NCBI GenBank assembly: GCA_041305085.1 | Contig: JBFYMA010000038.1 | Location: 1 to 54,723 of the forward strand | Origin: SURF-58 sp041305085 | Lineage (GTDB): Archaea; Nanobdellota; Nanobdellia; Woesearchaeales; UBA9642 | DNA length: 54,723 bases | Reading direction: 5' to 3' | In this document: positions 54,667 through 54,723 of the stretch, in pieces | How the letters are laid out: every line of letters begins with the position of its first letter | Position numbering within the stretch: the first letter of the stretch is position 1 | Notes under the pieces: model-generated | What the model saw: only the letters and a program-made list of their open reading frames with translations | Told to the model about the DNA's origin: nothing | Databases searched by the model: none | Position numbers and translations under genes: made by a program

Positions 54667-54723
54667 ATATCACAGAGTGATGCCAGCAATCTTTGATTGC
54701 TCTGCACCTCAACCTTTAGGTCG
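54667..54723 (+). repeat. structured repeat unit 2 (cut by window end)
   Basis: ATATCACAGAGTG...AGCAAT-CTTTG-ATTGCT, then CTCAACCTTTAGGTCG. The stem changes from GCAAC/GTTGC in unit 1 to GCAAT/ATTGC here, so pairing is kept by compensating changes. The array may continue past the window. Confidence 0.6.

Noticed and set aside
54569..54723. CRISPR array
   Set aside because: Units are about 51-57 bases with changes inside stems, only two copies are seen, and no cas gene is present.

Overview
The window is archaeal and AT-rich. The markers are the ribosomal and RNA polymerase block S13-S4-S11-Rpo3(D)-tRNA-Leu-L18e-L13-S9-Rpo10(N), RadA, an AglB/STT3 oligosaccharyltransferase, an archaeal 5S rRNA, TATA boxes about 26 nt before starts, and a mix of leaderless and Shine-Dalgarno-led genes. 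Small hypothetical proteins and large Ig-like surface proteins suggest a DPANN-type lineage (for example Woesearchaeota or Pacearchaeota). That placement is inference; a 16S or marker-gene tree would settle it.

Layout. 1-125: tRNA-Trp. 126-8854: surface proteins on the minus strand (NEW3/CARDB-like, PKD-rich, and one with a beta-barrel-like C-terminal half). 9016-30578: a large protein-glycosylation and surface-glycan island: a DPM1-like GT2, AglB, several GT-A and GT-B glycosyltransferases, methyltransferases, a CDP-alcohol phosphotransferase, AsnB, NeuA and NeuB for a nonulosonic (sialic-like) acid, a CBS/UDP-sugar dehydrogenase fusion and a Wzx-like flippase, with a lone 5S rRNA gene inside it. 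30595-36941: small conserved protein, RNA m5C methyltransferase, NFACT/Rqc2-like protein, a 957-residue PGF-pre-PGF surface protein and two membrane or helical proteins. 37002-40920: ribosomal and RNA polymerase operon. 41124-41268: tRNA-His. 41335-44514: housekeeping genes (thioredoxin, CoA-binding protein, cobalamin adenosyltransferase). 44590-47035: regulators and a methyltransferase sharing a perfect palindromic operator. 47053-50072: class II ribonucleotide reductase with NrdR and two NrdR-box-like sites. 50227-54394: RadA, a small neighbour with a structured leader, YdjM-like and SpoIIM-like membrane proteins, and a dockerin/CARDB secreted protein. 54569-54723: two related structured repeats, cut by the window end.

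How the genes fit together. NeuA, NeuB, the dehydrogenase and AsnB would make activated sugars. The glycosyltransferases would assemble a lipid-linked glycan, the flippase would export it, and AglB would transfer it to Asn of the secreted Ig-like proteins. The cobalamin adenosyltransferase can supply the cofactor of the class II reductase, which NrdR probably controls.

The most striking observation is that all three tRNA genes (Trp, Leu, His) are interrupted at the same unusual place, position 59/60 in the T-loop, by inserts of 14, 90 and 70 nt. In each, T54-T55-C56 can pair with GAA near the insert's 3' end, leaving two 3-nt bulges cut after the second base: the bulge-helix-bulge geometry used by the archaeal splicing endonuclease. 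Removing the inserts restores TTCGAAT or TTCAAAT loops.
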